This document shows positions 44,905 to 53,685 of a DNA stretch of 64,000 nucleotides, piece after piece. The DNA is from Flavobacterium psychrophilum. GTDB taxonomy: Bacteria > Bacteroidota > Bacteroidia > Flavobacteriales > Flavobacteriaceae. The stretch's first letter is position 1. The number at the start of each line of letters is the position of its first letter. Where the stretch lies: positions 62,001 through 126,000 of the forward strand of contig CAMCVA010000001.1 in NCBI GenBank assembly GCA_945879625.1, in the 5' to 3' direction. The notes below the pieces were generated by a model. That model was not told where the DNA came from. It worked only from the letters and a program-made list of their open reading frames with translations, and did not search any database. The translations under genes and the position numbers were made by a program.

Positions 44905-45963
44905 TTATATTTCTACTAATTCTGAAATAAAACAATTCGAAGTATTAATTAATGCAGATGCCCAACTCATTCCTACTCCAAAACCAGAGAATAACATTTT
45001 CTTATCTCCTTTCAATTTATTTTTTAGTTCCGTTACTATAGTTAAAGGTATCGAAACTGAGGATGTATTCCCGAATTTTTCTATACTAGCTGGCACTTTA
45101 TCTTTATCTAATTTCATTTTTTTTGTTAAATAGTCATTCATAAAACTATTAGCTTGATGAAAAACAAAAAAATCTATCTCTGAAGGTTTAGTTTTAGAAA
45201 ACTGCAATATAGAATTTATATCTTTAGGTATTTCTAACAAAACAAAATTAAACACATCTGCTCCTGAAATAGAACCGTGTTCTTCTGTTCTAATATTTCC
45301 GTAATCATCAACTACTTTTTCTTGAAGTGTTTCTAAAGAACTAGGATTTCGATAACCGCCTGCTTTTATTTTAATTAATGATTCTTTTGAACCATCTGAA
45401 TTTAATGAAAAATAACTTTCTCCAAACTGTTCTCCACATTCGATGATTGCTGCAACTCCTCCATCTCCAAATAGAAATGCTGTATTTCTATCCTTTGGAG
45501 AATATATTCGAGATCTAGTTTCACCATCTAGTAATAATCCTTTTTTAAAACCTCCTGTCTGCATAAAAGCGTACAACGTTGATAAACCATAAATAAAAGC
45601 TGAACACCCTAATGAAATATCAAAAGCAGCAGTTTGTTTTGACAATCCTAATCTTTCCTGAAGTAATATAGATGTTGCGGGCATTCTATAATCTGGTGTC
45701 TGAGATACAAAGATTAAAATATCAATTTCAGACTTATCAATATTCATATCTGCAATTAACTGTTGAGCTGCTGCAAAACATAAATCTGATGAGCAAGTAG
45801 ATGAATCAGCAAATCTTCTTTCTTTAATTCCAATTTTATCAACAATTTCTTTGACAATTTCTTTATCGAAATTTGAAGTATAGTTGTAATTATCAACTAT
45901 ATGTTTAGGAACCGCTGCTGAGATTCCAGATATACCAATATTGTTAAACTTTAATAATGCCAC
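44905..45963 (-). CDS. Beta-ketoacyl-ACP synthase III homologue (second of pair)
   Basis: This thiolase-fold condensing enzyme of 352 residues has the full FabH triad: Cys120 in SLGCSAF, His269 in FHQAN and Asn299 in FGNTSS. It would join an acyl-CoA or acyl-ACP primer to malonyl-ACP. It starts with GTG. The start is supported by alignment with the neighbouring paralogue, whose N-terminus (MAFQKIENVKIAGI) matches MALLKFNNIGISGI here. It lies between an acyl carrier protein gene (14 bases) and an SDR gene (1 base). The housekeeping FabH is expected elsewhere in the genome. Confidence 0.92.
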   Translation of the reverse strand: MALLKFNNIGISGISAAVPKHIVDNYNYTSNFDKEIVKEIVDKIGIKERRFADSSTCSSDLCFAAAQQLIADMNIDKSEIDILIFVSQTPDYRMPATSILLQERLGLSKQTAAFDISLGCSAFIYGLSTLYAFMQTGGFKKGLLLDGETRSRIYSPKDRNTAFLFGDGGVAAIIECGEQFGESYFSLNSDGSKESLIKIKAGGYRNPSSLETLQEKVVDDYGNIRTEEHGSISGADVFNFVLLEIPKDINSILQFSKTKPSEIDFFVFHQANSFMNDYLTKKMKLDKDKVPASIEKFGNTSSVSIPLTIVTELKNKLKGDKKMLFSGFGVGMSWASALINTSNCFISELVEI

Positions 45964-45977
45964 TTTAATAGTAGAAA

Positions 45978-46202
45978 TTAAGAATTAGATCGTATGTAAT
46001 TACAAATATCCCCAACTGTTTTCAATTTTTGAAATGTATTACTTTCTATAATTACATCATATTCTTCATCAATCATTGCAATTACGCTTAGTAAACCTAA
46101 TGAATCCCATTCATCAAATTCTCTAAACTCATCTAATAAATTAACTTCTCTATCTTCAATCTCAAGAGTTTCTTTAAAAAATTCAACAAAAATTTTTTCC
46201 AT
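45978..46202 (-). CDS. Acyl carrier protein
   Basis: This 74-residue acidic helical protein has the phosphopantetheine attachment motif DSL at Asp33-Ser34-Leu35 (EWDSLGLLSVI). It carries acyl chains as thioesters. The sequence differs from the housekeeping AcpP type (usually DSLDTVE), as expected for a specialised carrier. It lies between two KAS III genes with gaps of 10 and 14 bases, so these proteins are surely made together. Confidence 0.92.
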   Translation of the reverse strand: MEKIFVEFFKETLEIEDREVNLLDEFREFDEWDSLGLLSVIAMIDEEYDVIIESNTFQKLKTVGDICNYIRSNS

Positions 46203-46212
46203 GACTTTTTTT

Positions 46213-47280
46213 TTATATGTTATATTTAATTATTGTAGGACAACTAATAGAATTAGTTTCAAAATAGACGGAACCCCAAGACAAACCTACTCCAAAACCA
46301 CAGGCTAAAAACCGCTGTTTTGAATCCATAACTTTTTCTTGAAGTCTTGTTACAATAGTAAGAGGAATAGATGCTGAAGAAGTGTTTCCGTAATCATTTA
46401 ATGAACATGGCGCTTTCATTTTATCAATCCCTACTTTTTTTATAATTTTTTCATTCATTAGCAAATTTGCTTGATGCAAAAGTAAAAAATCAATATCGTC
46501 CTTATTCAAATCAAAATGAGACAAAAGACTTAAAATGCTTTTAGGGGCTTTAGTAATTCCAAAAACAAATACATCCGCTCCCTTTAAAGAACTTTGTAAA
46601 TTATTTCTAAATATACCGGGTTCACGTTCTTTAATTTCCAATGACTTTTCAGAAAAAAAATTTCTAAATCCACCATCTTCTATTATAATAGACTTATAAC
46701 CAGATCCGTCTGTGGCCGTATGAAAATAAGTTGAAGCAACAGAAATATCAAACTCTAATGCTGTAGCTGTTCCAGCATCACCAAATAGAGGATATGTACT
46801 TTTATCTCTATCCGATTTAGTTACTGTTACTGTATCTCCAACTAATAATAATCCTTTTTTGAAATTTCCAGAAGTTAATAATTGTGAAATGGTTGCAAAA
46901 CCATATACCCATCCAGAACACCCTAATGAAATGTCAAGTGTAAAACATTCTGTTGACAAACCCAATCGATCTTGTAACACGCAAGAAGTTGCGGGTAATA
47001 TATAATCAGGTGTTTGAGAAACAAAGATTAAACAATCTATTTCATTTCTATTCCAGTTTAAATCTTCAATTAATTTTTCAGCGGCTTTAAAACATAAATC
47101 TGATGTACAGATTTTTTTATTCCCTACTGTATGTCTCTTTGCTATTCCAGTCGTTTCAATAAACTTAGCAATATCTGAAGAATCTCCTAACATTGTTAAA
47201 TCACTGTTATCCATAACATTATTAGGAACACAAGCTGCAATTCCGGCAATTTTAACGTTTTCTATTTTTTGAAATGCCAT
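46213..47280 (-). CDS. Beta-ketoacyl-ACP synthase III homologue (first of pair)
   Basis: This 355-residue FabH-like condensing enzyme has an intact triad: Cys121 in SLGCSGW, His269 in LHQAN and Asn299 in YGNTSS. It shares its length, triad positions and many segments with the second KAS III of the cluster, indicating gene duplication followed by divergence. With the adjacent ACP it could make a 3-oxoacyl-ACP such as acetoacetyl-ACP. It starts 12 bases after the acyltransferase gene. Confidence 0.92.
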   Translation of the reverse strand: MAFQKIENVKIAGIAACVPNNVMDNSDLTMLGDSSDIAKFIETTGIAKRHTVGNKKICTSDLCFKAAEKLIEDLNWNRNEIDCLIFVSQTPDYILPATSCVLQDRLGLSTECFTLDISLGCSGWVYGFATISQLLTSGNFKKGLLLVGDTVTVTKSDRDKSTYPLFGDAGTATALEFDISVASTYFHTATDGSGYKSIIIEDGGFRNFFSEKSLEIKEREPGIFRNNLQSSLKGADVFVFGITKAPKSILSLLSHFDLNKDDIDFLLLHQANLLMNEKIIKKVGIDKMKAPCSLNDYGNTSSASIPLTIVTRLQEKVMDSKQRFLACGFGVGLSWGSVYFETNSISCPTIIKYNI

Positions 47281-47292
47281 ATATTATTGCTG

Positions 47293-47934
47293 TTATATTT
47301 TAATTTTTGTTGCAGGATTTCCCATATAAAGAGTTTCATCTTTGGTATTTCGATACATTACACTATTTGCCCCTACTTTTGTTTTATTACCAATTTTTAT
47401 ACCTTGAAGCACAATAGATTGTACTCCAAAAAAATTTTCGTCTTTTATTTGTACATTTCCTGAAAGTCTTACCATCGGGCCAAGAACATTAAAACTTCCA
47501 ATTTGCACATCATGTCCTAAAGAAACGAATCCATTCAACAAGTTAAAATCCCCTACTGTGACTTCACAACTTATTCTTGTTCCAAAAAACAATAAATTAC
47601 CCTTACCCATTTTCAACGAATCTTTATGTAAAAAATTAACATTTGGAGCAATTAAATTTGGAAATAGAATATTATCATTTTCAATTTTATCAATTATATT
47701 TTTTAATATGTAGGGAGTAGAGATTGAGAAAATTACATTAAGCTCATTTTTCCAACTATTAAGTTCGATTATCCCCCCAATAATTTCTCCAAAGATATTT
47801 TTTGTCCCTTTTGTAATTCCGTCATCAAAAAAACCAATAAAATTCCATTGAGGCTCAACTTCATTTATAGCAATTATCATACTTGCAACTTCTCTTCCAA
47901 ATCCTCCAGCTCCGTATATTGCAATATCTTTCAT
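47293..47934 (-). CDS. NeuD/PglD-like sugar acyltransferase
   Basis: This 213-residue protein has an N-terminal PglD-type nucleotide-binding domain (IYGAGGFGREVASMI, 6-20) and a C-terminal left-handed beta-helix of hexapeptide repeats, with catalytic His141 in LGHDVQIG. Relatives acetylate the amino group of UDP-4-amino sugars (PglD) or hydroxyls of sialic acid (NeuD) using acetyl-CoA. Here it leads directly into KAS III, ACP, KAS III and SDR genes, so an acyl-ACP donor is an attractive alternative. Which sugar it modifies is not shown. Confidence 0.87.
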   Translation of the reverse strand: MKDIAIYGAGGFGREVASMIIAINEVEPQWNFIGFFDDGITKGTKNIFGEIIGGIIELNSWKNELNVIFSISTPYILKNIIDKIENDNILFPNLIAPNVNFLHKDSLKMGKGNLLFFGTRISCEVTVGDFNLLNGFVSLGHDVQIGSFNVLGPMVRLSGNVQIKDENFFGVQSIVLQGIKIGNKTKVGANSVMYRNTKDETLYMGNPATKIKI

Positions 47935-48322
47935 GTTTTATTTAATTTAATGTAGCTAGTATTAATTTTAGCTTCATTAATTTCTTTGTTTTTTTTTATA
48001 AATATCAAATAGCCAATATTTATTTACAATAAAATTAACTCAAATTATACCTAATTTAATTCGTTTTTACCATTAGCAGGAAAACTTTTAACAAAAAAAG
48101 TGGGTATTTTATTTTGAATATAAAGGTATGGCTTTTATAACTGATGACTAAAAGTGATATAATTAATTATTATAAATTTATAATTTTAATTAAGGTAATA
48201 AATTATTAACCCCAAATTTATTATTTCATTTTATATTTAAAGTAAATCCTTAAGAACATGCTTATTTATCATAAATAAACAACGAAATTTTTCTTGGAAT
48301 ACTCAACATAATAAAAAAAGCT
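47935..48322. other. AT-rich intergenic gap inside the polysaccharide locus
   Basis: No gene is seen on either strand. A TAAATTTG on the minus strand (48220-48213) fits the -7 consensus, but no -33 element is at the right distance. This is the longest gap in the locus. It could hold a second promoter serving the acyltransferase-KAS-ACP part, or mark a junction of two formerly separate cassettes. Confidence 0.5.
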
Positions 48323-49471
48323 TTATGGTGTATTATAAATTTTGTCCATTTCGTTCCATATCATATTTCTATCAAAATTTTTAACCCACTCCAATCCATT
48401 AATTGCAAATTCATTTCTTAATGCTTTGTCTGAATATAATTTTAACATTGCATTTTTTAACGCATTAATATCAGCTACTGGGACCAAAATACCATTAAAA
48501 CCATCTGAGACCGCATCTATCGTACCCGTTCCATTCGTTGAAATTACTGGAACCCCCATAGCTGCAGCTTGAACCAAAACATTGCCAAATCCTTCCCACC
48601 ATGCTGGCAATACAAAAACATCCATAGCCATCATTGCTCCAGGCACGTCTTCTTGTTTTGCTTTTCCATAATTTATTATTCCAGGATGTTGACTGATTTT
48701 TTCAATTAAATTTTTATCTGATATTTGACTAATTTCTATAGGTCCTATCAATAATAATTTTACGTTTTTATTGTTTTGATATATTTCATTAAAAGCTTCA
48801 AACAATTCTCTAATGCCCTTTCTATCAACTATTCTTCCCAAAAATCCATATACAAAAGTATTTTCAAAGTTGTATTTTTTGACAATATTATCTTTGTGTT
48901 TAACATTTTCTTTGTTTAGCGGATTAAATAAATTAAAATTTAAACCATTACTACTCCCTTTATGGATTACTATTGTTTTATGGTTTTTGAAAATTCTATT
49001 TTCAATTCCTATTTTTTCAACTGATTTGCTGATGCAAATCACTTTATGTGAAAATAAAACAGTCCCTTTTTCCATAAGGATTAAAATTTGTTTTTTTAAT
49101 CCTTTTTCATGTTCAAATCTAAAACCTCTACAGGTATATATCCTTTTTTCTACACCTGTTATAAAACCAGCTATCATTCCAAGCAATGAAATTTTTGGTG
49201 TGCCTAAATTTATTATATCTGGTTTTATTTTATAAAATATTTTAATGATTGAATATAAACTTTTAAGATCGTTTATTATTGAAATTTCTCTTTCAATATT
49301 TACAATTAAATGCTCACATCCTTCATTTTGACAAAAGGCAGCAGATCTTAAACTATATGGAGCAAGTAAGTAAGTATTATAACCCAATGATTTAAAATGC
49401 GCTAATTGACCAAGAATTAAACTAACTGAACTCTCATTTGTAATACCAATAATAATTTTCTTTTTTGTCAT
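48323..49471 (-). CDS. Glycosyltransferase family 4 protein
   Basis: This 382-residue GT-B fold transferase has an N-terminal domain opening with IIIGITNESSV. Its C-terminal domain has VYGFLGRIVDRKGIRELFEAF and a nucleotide-sugar site around WWEGFGNVLVQAAAMGVPVI. The usual second Glu of the EX7E motif is Gln. It is probably a retaining enzyme that adds one sugar to the lipid-linked repeat unit. It starts 3 bases after the SGNH hydrolase stop. Confidence 0.88.
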   Translation of the reverse strand: MTKKKIIIGITNESSVSLILGQLAHFKSLGYNTYLLAPYSLRSAAFCQNEGCEHLIVNIEREISIINDLKSLYSIIKIFYKIKPDIINLGTPKISLLGMIAGFITGVEKRIYTCRGFRFEHEKGLKKQILILMEKGTVLFSHKVICISKSVEKIGIENRIFKNHKTIVIHKGSSNGLNFNLFNPLNKENVKHKDNIVKKYNFENTFVYGFLGRIVDRKGIRELFEAFNEIYQNNKNVKLLLIGPIEISQISDKNLIEKISQHPGIINYGKAKQEDVPGAMMAMDVFVLPAWWEGFGNVLVQAAAMGVPVISTNGTGTIDAVSDGFNGILVPVADINALKNAMLKLYSDKALRNEFAINGLEWVKNFDRNMIWNEMDKIYNTP

Positions 49472-49474
49472 TAA

Positions 49475-50146
49475 TTATTCAAAGTGTTTTACTATTTCTT
49501 GAAAAACTTGTTTGTTTCCATATTCATTTAAATGATAACCATCTTCTAAAAAATAATTGTCATTTGCTTTTTCTAAAGAAGAGATTATTATATAATTATT
49601 CTTTTCATAGCTTATTTTCTCAATAATTTTATTATACGAATCTATTTGGTCTAAAATATTTGGATTTTGTTTAACCATTGAACTTCCGGACTTTGCTATT
49701 TTGATAATAAAAATTCGTTCAACACCTATATCTTCACAACGCGAAATATATTTTTCTATATTATTTTGAAAGTCTTTTATATTTATGTCTGCATTTTTAC
49801 TTGATCGTTTAAAAGATTTCTTAATCAATATCCAAAAAAAAGATTTTAAAATTTGTGGTAATAAACTTAAAAACTTCATTAGTAATCCACCATTTTTTAT
49901 ATAACGAGGTGAACAATCAACAATACCAAGTTGAAGGATAACATATTGAGGACAATAAAATTCTAGCCAATCTTCAGAAACACCCGAGTTTATGATTTTT
50001 GATGTCAATGCTCGTTGTAATTTTAAAACAAAATGATAATTTGTTAATTTGGAGGATAGTAAAAAAGGCCATGTTTGCGAATATGGTAAATTTATTCTAG
50101 GCAATCCCAAGGAATCCCCAACAATCAAAATGTTTCTTGATTTCAT
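49475..50146 (-). CDS. SGNH/GDSL-family hydrolase
   Basis: This 223-residue serine hydrolase or acetylesterase-like protein has block I IVGDSLGLPR (catalytic Ser), a QLGIVDC segment near the block III position, and the Asp-x-x-His pair in EDGYHLNEYG near the C-terminus. There is no signal peptide, so it would act in the cytoplasm. In polysaccharide loci such proteins often remove or add O-acetyl groups on sugars. It lies one base after the wzx stop. Confidence 0.8.
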   Translation of the reverse strand: MKSRNILIVGDSLGLPRINLPYSQTWPFLLSSKLTNYHFVLKLQRALTSKIINSGVSEDWLEFYCPQYVILQLGIVDCSPRYIKNGGLLMKFLSLLPQILKSFFWILIKKSFKRSSKNADINIKDFQNNIEKYISRCEDIGVERIFIIKIAKSGSSMVKQNPNILDQIDSYNKIIEKISYEKNNYIIISSLEKANDNYFLEDGYHLNEYGNKQVFQEIVKHFE

Positions 50147-50147
50147 T

Positions 50148-51692
50148 TTATTTTTTGAACTTAAACTTTGAAATCATATTCAGAACATATTGCTTTTGAA
50201 AACTATCCAACGATAACTTATAAATAAGAATTGGAGATAGCAGTATTGAAACTGTAAAACTTATTACCAACTGCAAAAAACTTGAAATTTCTAAATACAT
50301 CAATAAAAATAAAATTCCCGACACGAGAAAAGTAGGCATAGTAATTTGTGCTATCTCTGAAAAATAAGTTGATATTTTATAATCTAAATATTTTTTTAGT
50401 AAAATAAGCCTAATATTTAAAGTGACTAACTCCAATACAATACCCACAATAATAATGGTATAACTTTCAAAACCATATGTAAAAAGAATAAAAGAAAAAG
50501 GCAAATTAAGAATTAAAAACATACTTACATAAATGTTATAAGTTTTTACCTTACCAATAGCTACAAAAACATTTTGCATTCCTGATGATAATAATACAAC
50601 CAAAACTAAAATAATTATTAGTCGTCCATAAATAGCACTGCCGGCGGGTACTACTTTTAACCAAAGCTCTAAAATATATGGCATTTCAAACAAGGCCGGT
50701 ATAGAAAATATAGAAATTGAAAAAAAGGACAACTTAGCCATACTACGCATCATGTAAAACATTTTCTCGTAGTTCTTTTCCCCTGCAGCCTTCATCAAAA
50801 CGGGAGACATAGAAGCTGTAACTCCTTGCGCTAATATATTTAAGGCATTGTTAATTTGTTGTGATATACCATAAGCGGCATTCGCAATTACACCGAAAAA
50901 TATATTCAACAACACGGCAACACCTTGATTGCGACTCATAACGGCCAGTGCACCAATTAACGACCAACTAATAAATGACAACATTTCTTTGATCAATTGC
51001 AATTCAGGACGCTTAAACTTGGAGTAAATACTGTTTTTAACTTTCATTACTCTATAAAAATAAGCGCCAAAACTAATAATAGAGACCAAAAACATAAGTG
51101 CCGAGAACAAGATAAGCTTATCACCTGGCAAAACAAGTAATAGAAATGCCATAACCAACTTTAAAGTAGATTCTGAAAGACCAATAACAGCAATTGTTTT
51201 AAAATCTTCTGTAGCTCTCAAAGAACCAATAAAGGGAATAGCAATAATATTGAAAAACGAAATGCCGGCTACAAAAGTTAAAATATAATGAATAGAATCT
51301 TTCCTAAGCAGAGGAATAGTTAAAAAATCATTTACATAGTAAATATTGATAGCTTGAATAATAGCCATTATAAGTAAACCGTAAACAAAGTGTATAAGAA
51401 AAGAAGTAGATAGAATATGAGCTAATTTATCAAAATTTTTCTCCCCGAAAGTTACCGCAATATACCTTTGTGTGGCCGAAGAAAGCGACCAAGTAAAAAA
51501 AGTGAGCATACCTGCAAAACCAATAGTCAAGGTGTAAACACCATAGTCCTCAACTCCCAACACTCTTAATAGCAAGGGAGTAGTAACTAATGCGAGGGCT
51601 GCAGTAGAAAATTTCTGAGCATAAACAATAATTGTATTGAACAAAATTCTATTTGCCGTTTTATTTTTCAATGATGTAGGTGTGTCTTTCAA
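50148..51692 (-). CDS. wzx: Wzx-like oligosaccharide flippase
   Basis: This 514-residue MOP-superfamily membrane protein has about 12-14 helices and a polysaccharide-synthesis-protein start (TANRILFNTIIVYAQKF, then VLGVEDYGVYTL). It would flip the undecaprenyl-linked repeat unit across the inner membrane. No ATG is in reach. The start appears to be a TTG, giving LKDTPTSLKNK, just after the oxidoreductase stop. One flippase and one polymerase in the locus fit a Wzx/Wzy pathway. Confidence 0.88.
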   Translation of the reverse strand: MKDTPTSLKNKTANRILFNTIIVYAQKFSTAALALVTTPLLLRVLGVEDYGVYTLTIGFAGMLTFFTWSLSSATQRYIAVTFGEKNFDKLAHILSTSFLIHFVYGLLIMAIIQAINIYYVNDFLTIPLLRKDSIHYILTFVAGISFFNIIAIPFIGSLRATEDFKTIAVIGLSESTLKLVMAFLLLVLPGDKLILFSALMFLVSIISFGAYFYRVMKVKNSIYSKFKRPELQLIKEMLSFISWSLIGALAVMSRNQGVAVLLNIFFGVIANAAYGISQQINNALNILAQGVTASMSPVLMKAAGEKNYEKMFYMMRSMAKLSFFSISIFSIPALFEMPYILELWLKVVPAGSAIYGRLIIILVLVVLLSSGMQNVFVAIGKVKTYNIYVSMFLILNLPFSFILFTYGFESYTIIIVGIVLELVTLNIRLILLKKYLDYKISTYFSEIAQITMPTFLVSGILFLLMYLEISSFLQLVISFTVSILLSPILIYKLSLDSFQKQYVLNMISKFKFKK

Positions 51693-51700
51693 AAACTTTT

Positions 51701-52660
51701 TTATGAAAGCATTTTACTATAAACTTCCAATCCCATTTCAAGTTGTTGGGCTATAGTAATAAATCGTGAAGTATCTCCATTAATAAAAGCCTCAACTTGT
51801 TTATATAAACCAGGTTTGTATTCTTGGTCTAAAGAGTTGTCAAACACATGATCATGAGGTGTAATGGTTCCTTTTGGCTGAACTAAAATACCTTCTAATG
51901 GTTTCAAATAGATTTTATTTTTGCGGGTTAACAATTCAATACCCCAGCGCCCGGCACTTTCCCAATGAGATAAATAAGAAAAAACTACTGCTTTGTCAGT
52001 AATCCCTGCACCGCTAAAAATTGTTTTATCATGCCAATCTAATGTGCCCGATTTTGTATATGTAGACCAATTAACCGGCTTTCCGGCTAAGAAAAAAGCA
52101 AGATCAACTACATGAGTAGAATTTGCAAAAAACCAATTATTTAATACCGCTTTAACTTTTTTGGCAGGATCTATTTTATGAGTCCATTCTGTAAATTCAA
52201 AGTTCATAGCTTGAAGTCCGCCATCTTCTTCAATTAATTTTTCAGCTTCCATAACTGAAGCATAAAAACGCCGGTTATAAGCAACAAATATTGAATCTGA
52301 AAAAGGTAAAAATATGTCTTTTATAGAATTTAGTTCATCAATACTCAACGCTGCGGGTTTTTCTATTAATATATTTGTAGTAGTTTTTTTGATAAGCATT
52401 TTTAAACAATCTACTAAAACCTCTGTTCCCGTAGCAAGAATCGCGAAAGTGTTATTGCTTGATTCTACATTTTCTAGAAAATTCTGAAGTCCTCCTATAA
52501 TTGGTTTTTTACCAGTTGCATTAAAAAAAGCATCCGCCGAAGTTGCTCCTCGTCCTATTACTTGAAAATTAACGCCCTGACCTTTTAAAACTTTAGCGTA
52601 TTCAATTGCCATTGGACCTGTACCAATTAATAAAACAGTATTATCTATGTTATGGGACAT
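51701..52660 (-). CDS. Gfo/Idh/MocA-family oxidoreductase (second of pair)
   Basis: This NAD(P)-dependent sugar oxidoreductase of 319 residues has a Rossmann start VLLIGTGPMAIEYAKVL (about 9-25), the ATGTE segment, the conserved EKPAALS motif (Lys in the E-K-P catalytic site) and YNRRFY. It overlaps the upstream oxidoreductase gene by 16 bases and the two are probably partners acting on the same sugar intermediate. The substrate is not known. Confidence 0.87.
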   Translation of the reverse strand: MSHNIDNTVLLIGTGPMAIEYAKVLKGQGVNFQVIGRGATSADAFFNATGKKPIIGGLQNFLENVESSNNTFAILATGTEVLVDCLKMLIKKTTTNILIEKPAALSIDELNSIKDIFLPFSDSIFVAYNRRFYASVMEAEKLIEEDGGLQAMNFEFTEWTHKIDPAKKVKAVLNNWFFANSTHVVDLAFFLAGKPVNWSTYTKSGTLDWHDKTIFSGAGITDKAVVFSYLSHWESAGRWGIELLTRKNKIYLKPLEGILVQPKGTITPHDHVFDNSLDQEYKPGLYKQVEAFINGDTSRFITIAQQLEMGLEVYSKMLS

Positions 52661-53622
52661 TTTATTTCGTTTAGATTATTCATAATATTGTATTTTTTAA
52701 GTATTGCTTCTATAAATATTTTATGGGTATTTGCTGCCACATTATAGGATGGCAAATTACACGTTTCATTTTCTAATAAATTGGTAATGATATTTGTTGT
52801 AAGATTACTTTGATAATCTTGAAAAAATACATTTTGATTTGGAGCATAATTATTTTCCGCTCCAAGATGTAATACTGATTTTGTACCACCTTCTTGAACA
52901 AACCATCTGTTACCATTTGTTGCAACTTGAATGGTTAAAGGCCCTCTTTCTCCTGGCAAAGATGTTAAAGAGAACGAATCATTGTTTTCCATTAAACCTG
53001 TAATACATCCCGTAAACTCTATATATCCTTTTCTTTTACTAGGCACAACAGTATTATCTATGCCTTCTGTATTAATCGATTTTAATGAAGAATTACTTAA
53101 AAAGATAAATAAATCTATCATGTGTAAAGCATTACATCCTAAATCCCAATACTCTCCAACTATTGAGAAAAAACTCCTACCTCCAACAATTTTTATTTTT
53201 TGAGCAATTTCACCATAAGTTGGCGTTAATCTTCTAGGATGATTTACATAGATTTTTGTATTGTATTTAGAAATAATTTTTTCAAATCTGTTATAGGCCT
53301 CTAGTTCCTGAAAAAGTACCTTTTCTAATATAGTATACTTTAGGGAAGTTTTTTCTAGTAAATCATTAGTTGCAAGTTCTCTTACGTTTGCATTTGTAGC
53401 TACAATAGCAATTTCTGCATTTTTAGGAAGTTTAGTACTATCCATTATAAAATGTAAATCATGATTGTGAATAACTTCTGCAGCTCTTTCTTTGGATATT
53501 ATCAACGCGTCGTTAGATGGGTCAGACACATACACTGAAAGTTTCTCTTTGTCATATTTTAGTACTCCCTGCAAATGCCGACTTCCTAATTGCCCTGCGC
53601 CTATTATAATTACATTCTTCAT
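52645..53622 (-). CDS. Gfo/Idh/MocA-family oxidoreductase-like protein (first of pair)
   Basis: This 325-residue protein has the Rossmann motif IIIGAGQLGSRHLQG at the N-terminus, IVATNANVRE, and a shifted active-site segment (ILEKVLFQELEAY) in which the usual E-K-P is E-K-V. NHPRRLTPTYGEI takes the place of the usual N-R-R motif. It may therefore be a divergent or partly inactive partner of the adjacent oxidoreductase. It is separated by 63 bases from the glycosyltransferase gene upstream. Confidence 0.82.
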   Translation of the reverse strand: MKNVIIIGAGQLGSRHLQGVLKYDKEKLSVYVSDPSNDALIISKERAAEVIHNHDLHFIMDSTKLPKNAEIAIVATNANVRELATNDLLEKTSLKYTILEKVLFQELEAYNRFEKIISKYNTKIYVNHPRRLTPTYGEIAQKIKIVGGRSFFSIVGEYWDLGCNALHMIDLFIFLSNSSLKSINTEGIDNTVVPSKRKGYIEFTGCITGLMENNDSFSLTSLPGERGPLTIQVATNGNRWFVQEGGTKSVLHLGAENNYAPNQNVFFQDYQSNLTTNIITNLLENETCNLPSYNVAANTHKIFIEAILKKYNIMNNLNEIKCPIT

Positions 53623-53685
53623 TTATATTATTTTGGAATTGAGAATTTTACATCAACATATAACACCTGAAACTATATCAATATA

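Noticed and set aside
44905..47280. One of the KAS III genes as the housekeeping FabH
   Set aside because: Both lie in an AT-rich surface-glycan locus with a private ACP, and the pair is clearly a local duplication; a separate fabH is expected elsewhere.
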